Below, one piece after another: positions 61,153 to 64,000 of a stretch of DNA of 64,000 nucleotides; within the stretch, counting starts at the first letter, position 1; the number at the start of each line of letters is the position of its first letter. Origin of the DNA: Amorphochlora amoebiformis (Eukaryota > Cercozoa > Chlorarachniophyceae); contig BAAHQB010000073.1 of the NCBI GenBank assembly GCA_054601695.1, positions 62,001-126,000 on the forward strand. Reading direction: 5' to 3'. Both the position numbers and the translations under genes were made by a program. The notes under the pieces are model-generated. The model made no database searches, was not told the DNA's origin, and worked only from the letters and a program-made list of their open reading frames with translations.

Positions 61153-61193
61153 GTGTGCGTGTGTACATGTGTATATATATGTATGTACATGTA

Positions 61194-61260
<67 letters not shown>

Positions 61261-61346
61261 TATATATATATATACCGGATTGGCATAGATGAGGTAGCAC
61301 GATATCAAAAATCCCGTTCGCCCTTTGCCTGCCTATATATATATAT

Positions 61347-61404
<58 letters not shown>

Positions 61405-61685
61405 ATATATGTATATGTGTGTGTGTGTGTATATATAAGTACCTTACAATGAATCGCGGCAACGTGACCTTTTTTCCTAATATAGGTATATACTATATAT
61501 ATATATATATACGTACATATAATATATATATATATATATTTATATATGTATATGTATATATATATCTATATATATATGTATGTGTGTGTATACATCAACT
61601 GTACCTTGTAAGGAAATTATGCACATCCCGACAGAAAGGCTCGATCATATATACACACACATATACATATATATATATAATATAT

Positions 61686-61733
<48 letters not shown>

Positions 61734-61870
61734 ACTGTACCTTGTAAGGAAATTATGTACATCCCGACAGAAAGGCTCGATCATGTTGAAAGGGCACGGA
61801 TTATGGTCATGGAATCCCAATCTAGTCACAGCGTTCTGACCATATTATAAATATAATATATATAATATAT

Positions 61871-61927
<57 letters not shown>

Positions 61928-62088
61928 CGGCGTTCTGAACATACTATAAATGTGTATATTAGGGTTAGGGCTAGGGTTAGGGTTAGGGTTCGGGTTATGG
62001 TCATGGAATCCCAAATCTAGTGACAGCGTTCCGAACATTTTATAAATATATATATTATGTCGTATGTGTATGTTATGAATTATATGCT

Positions 62089-62124
<36 letters not shown>

Positions 62125-62387
62125 TATTAATGCATATGTATATATATGTAAATATATACTTATATGTATATGTATAAATGTAGTGTATGTATATTTACAT
62201 ATATATATGCATATATATGTGTATATATGTGTATATATATACACATATATACACACATATATATATACACATATATATGTATGTTATGAATTATATACTA
62301 TACCTATATATATAGTATATTAATGCATGTACACATAAGTATTATATATACTTATATGTATATGTGTAAATGTAGTGTATGTATATT

Positions 62388-62452
<65 letters not shown>

Positions 62453-62619
62453 GCATGTTATGAATTATATACTATACCTATATATATATAGTATGTGTAT
62501 GTTATGAATTATATACTATACCTATATATATATAGTATATTAATGCATGTACATATATGTATTATATATACTTATATGTATATGTATAAATGTAGTGTAT
62601 GTACATTTACATATATATG

Positions 62620-62650
<31 letters not shown>

Positions 62651-63013
62651 ATACATATATATAGCTCGATCATGGTTAATGGACAAGGTCACATCGTTCC
62701 CAAGATATATATATATATATATATACATTTATATATGTGTATGTATACATATATATGTATGTGTATATATATATATATATATATGTATATGTATATAAAT
62801 ACACACACACACATGTATACATATATATACATATATATATATATATATCTATATATATATATATATATCATACCTATCATACATTCACATATGCATAGAC
62901 ACATATGAATACCGACCTCAAACTTTTTGGCGTCGTAGTCTCTTCCTTTTTCAATACACAGGTTCCAGATCCAATATTCAGACTTATGCCTCTCCCCAAA
63001 GAACCTATATAAG

Positions 63014-63054
<41 letters not shown>

Positions 63055-63104
63055 GTATATGCACACAATACACAATATGTATATGTATTATATACAACTA
63101 TTCA

Positions 63105-63152
<48 letters not shown>

Positions 63153-63238
63153 GACATCGATGATGTTATTGCGGTACTTAGCCTCCATACCCGAAGACGG
63201 GAATCTACATATATGTATATATATATATGAATATATAT

Positions 63239-63273
<35 letters not shown>

Positions 63274-63329
63274 ATATAAATATACATATGTACATATATA
63301 TATATATATATGTATGTATATATATGTAC

Positions 63330-63414
<85 letters not shown>

Positions 63415-63518
63415 GTACATATATATATATATGTATATACATATAAATATACGCTCTCTCAAAAATTAGGTTCTTCATTATTTTCATACATAACATTTAT
63501 ATATACAGATATAATATA

Positions 63519-63612
<94 letters not shown>

Positions 63613-63614
63613 TG

Positions 63615-63650
<36 letters not shown>

Positions 63651-63721
63651 TAATATACCCCATAGCAATGATCTGTGGGGTGATGTACGAGAGATCCAGG
63701 TTGAAACCGTCCTGTATATAT

Positions 63722-63779
<58 letters not shown>

Positions 63780-63870
63780 TACATATATATATATATATTA
63801 ATTACATTTGAATAGTATAATTACTTGATATTTTACCATTTCAGGTATGTACACCGGATTTTGAATCTCC

Positions 63871-63872
<2 letters not shown>
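55761..63872 (-). CDS. PTEN: PTEN phosphatidylinositol-3,4,5-trisphosphate 3-phosphatase
   Basis: Fifteen exons join in frame to 357 aa: 63872-63825, 63711-63659, 63204-63148, 63004-62917, 61835-61741, 61476-61443, 61332-61276, 61095-61049, 60633-60543, 60170-60109, 59225-59153, 58475-58386, 57457-57387, 56728-56614 and 55853-55761 (TGA). PTEN removes the 3-phosphate of PIP3 at the plasma membrane. The phosphatase domain shows [52 protein letters not shown], then the exact P-loop HCKAGKGRTG (split between exons 6 and 7 after HCK) and the TI-loop [15 protein letters not shown]. The C2 domain shows [12 protein letters not shown] and ends with [20 protein letters not shown]. It lacks the C-terminal phospho-tail and PDZ ligand of animal PTEN. 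The N-terminus ([16 protein letters not shown]) lacks the basic PIP2-binding cluster; an upstream exon beyond the window is possible. Confidence 0.95.
56890..57370. repeat. (CT)n tract with GAGCGC interruptions, in a PTEN intron
   Basis: Plus-strand CTCTCT with periodic TGAGCGCG/TGCGCGCT breaks (units ~20-26 bp at about 56985-57120) and TCACGCTC units (about 57120-57160). In the sense of PTEN the intron is purine-rich. Confidence 0.95.
57741..58380 (-). repeat. Three downstream copies of the PTEN exon-12 end and donor, separated by (CT)n
   Basis: The sense block AACATTTGGAAGTCCAAAGG through CCCGCTCAG/GTATGTCATATCGACC recurs at about 58222-58153 and 57956-57887. A shorter decayed copy lies at about 57783-57741. 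Each is followed by a GA/CT tract. Only the copy at 58475-58386 has the full exon and acceptor. Confidence 0.95.
58678..59102 (-). repeat. Four downstream copies of the PTEN exon-11 end and donor
   Basis: The sense block CCCCATATGGTCAAGACTGA plus TAATGTACACTTTACG/GTATGC recurs at about 59102-59034, 58997-58945, 58860-58812 and 58735-58678, separated by (TA)n. All keep the exon-donor junction; the farthest has CTTACG/GTATAT. Confidence 0.96.
59397..59455 (-). repeat. Upstream copy of the PTEN exon-11 acceptor side
   Basis: Sense TTTAAGAAGCGTAAAGCTAA and TACGAGTTTCTATCC copies the acceptor and first ~30 nt of exon 11 (TTTAGAAGCGTAAAGCTAAT). The acceptor is altered from TTTAG/A to TTTAAG. Confidence 0.9.
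59520..59590. repeat. Example of a long uninterrupted (TA)n tract
   Basis: About 70 bp of pure TA in a PTEN intron. Similar (TA)n tracts of 30-90 bp occur in nearly every intron of the window and in the intergenic gaps, for example 2300-2590, 7800-7870, 27380-27457, 29900-29975, 39997-40087, 41950-42020 and 58510-58680. Tyr/Ile-rich frames over these are not genes. Confidence 0.97.
61594..61651 (-). repeat. Downstream copy of the PTEN exon-5 3' half and donor
   Basis: Sense ATGATCGAGCCTTTCTGTCG and GGATGTGCATAATTTCCTTACAAG/GTACAG matches exon 5 with one substitution, ending in the same donor and a short intron piece. Confidence 0.95.
61926..62046 (-). repeat. Upstream copies of the PTEN exon-5 5' part, interrupted by TTAGGG repeats
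   Basis: Sense: 62046-61985 repeats the intron end, CGGAACGCTGTCACTAGATT and TGGGATTCCATGACCATAA, then abruptly continues into CCCGAACCCTAACCC telomere-like units instead of the exon's TCCGTGCCC. A smaller fragment (ATGTTCAGAACGCCGC) lies at 61955-61926. Confidence 0.93.
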
Positions 63873-63912
<40 letters not shown>

Positions 63913-64000
63913 CTCAGATCTTCGCTGAATTTCGAATAAGACTTATGAAAAACCGACAAATAAAAGGGCTGTATGCATATATGTATATATATATATATAT

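Overview
The window is nuclear DNA from an intron-dense eukaryote that probably carries a complex (secondary) plastid. Seven protein genes were rebuilt exon by exon from conserved protein blocks and from splice phase. Coding exons are mostly 30-150 nt. Introns are packed with (TA)n, (CT)n and TTAGGG-type repeats, so nearly all long open frames rich in Tyr/Ile, Ser/Leu or Arg/Val are repeat artefacts. Two predicted proteins, an ALB3/YidC insertase and a nucleotidyltransferase, start with an ER signal peptide followed by a basic Ser/Thr-rich stretch. That is the bipartite presequence of plastid proteins in algae with secondary plastids. There is no Phe at the expected cleavage site, and intron density is very high. 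A chlorarachniophyte-like alga would fit, but the lineage is an inference.

The genes strictly alternate in strand. From left to right: an IPI3/WDR18 WD40 protein (-, 75-3375, runs off the left edge); UBA3, the NEDD8 E1 catalytic subunit (+, 3438-10227); an unrecognised single-pass membrane protein (-, 10801-23835); ALB3/YidC/Oxa1 insertase (+, 24061-42946, 22 exons over 18.9 kb); a plastid-type nucleotidyltransferase-domain protein (-, 43624-49557); CAF-1 large subunit (+, 50171-53841); and PTEN (-, 55761-63872). This gives three divergent pairs, the tightest with 62 bp between ATGs, and three convergent gaps. The genes are housekeeping functions (ribosome biogenesis, neddylation, thylakoid protein insertion, replication-coupled chromatin assembly, PIP3 signalling) with no evident shared pathway.

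The most striking feature lies in the introns. In five of seven genes, the edge of an exon together with its splice site (exon 3' end + GT donor, or AG acceptor + exon 5' start) is repeated 1-14 times inside the adjacent intron. The copies are separated by TA or CT repeats. Examples are a perfect 41-bp x 11 array at UBA3 exon 14, about 14 units at ALB3 exon 8, 9 units at ALB3 exon 15, and 4 units at PTEN exon 11. Only one copy in each set continues into a full exon. TTAGGG-type arrays sit inside introns and sometimes supply the splice site itself. A short dispersed element recurs within or next to those arrays, in fixed orientation to the G-rich strand.
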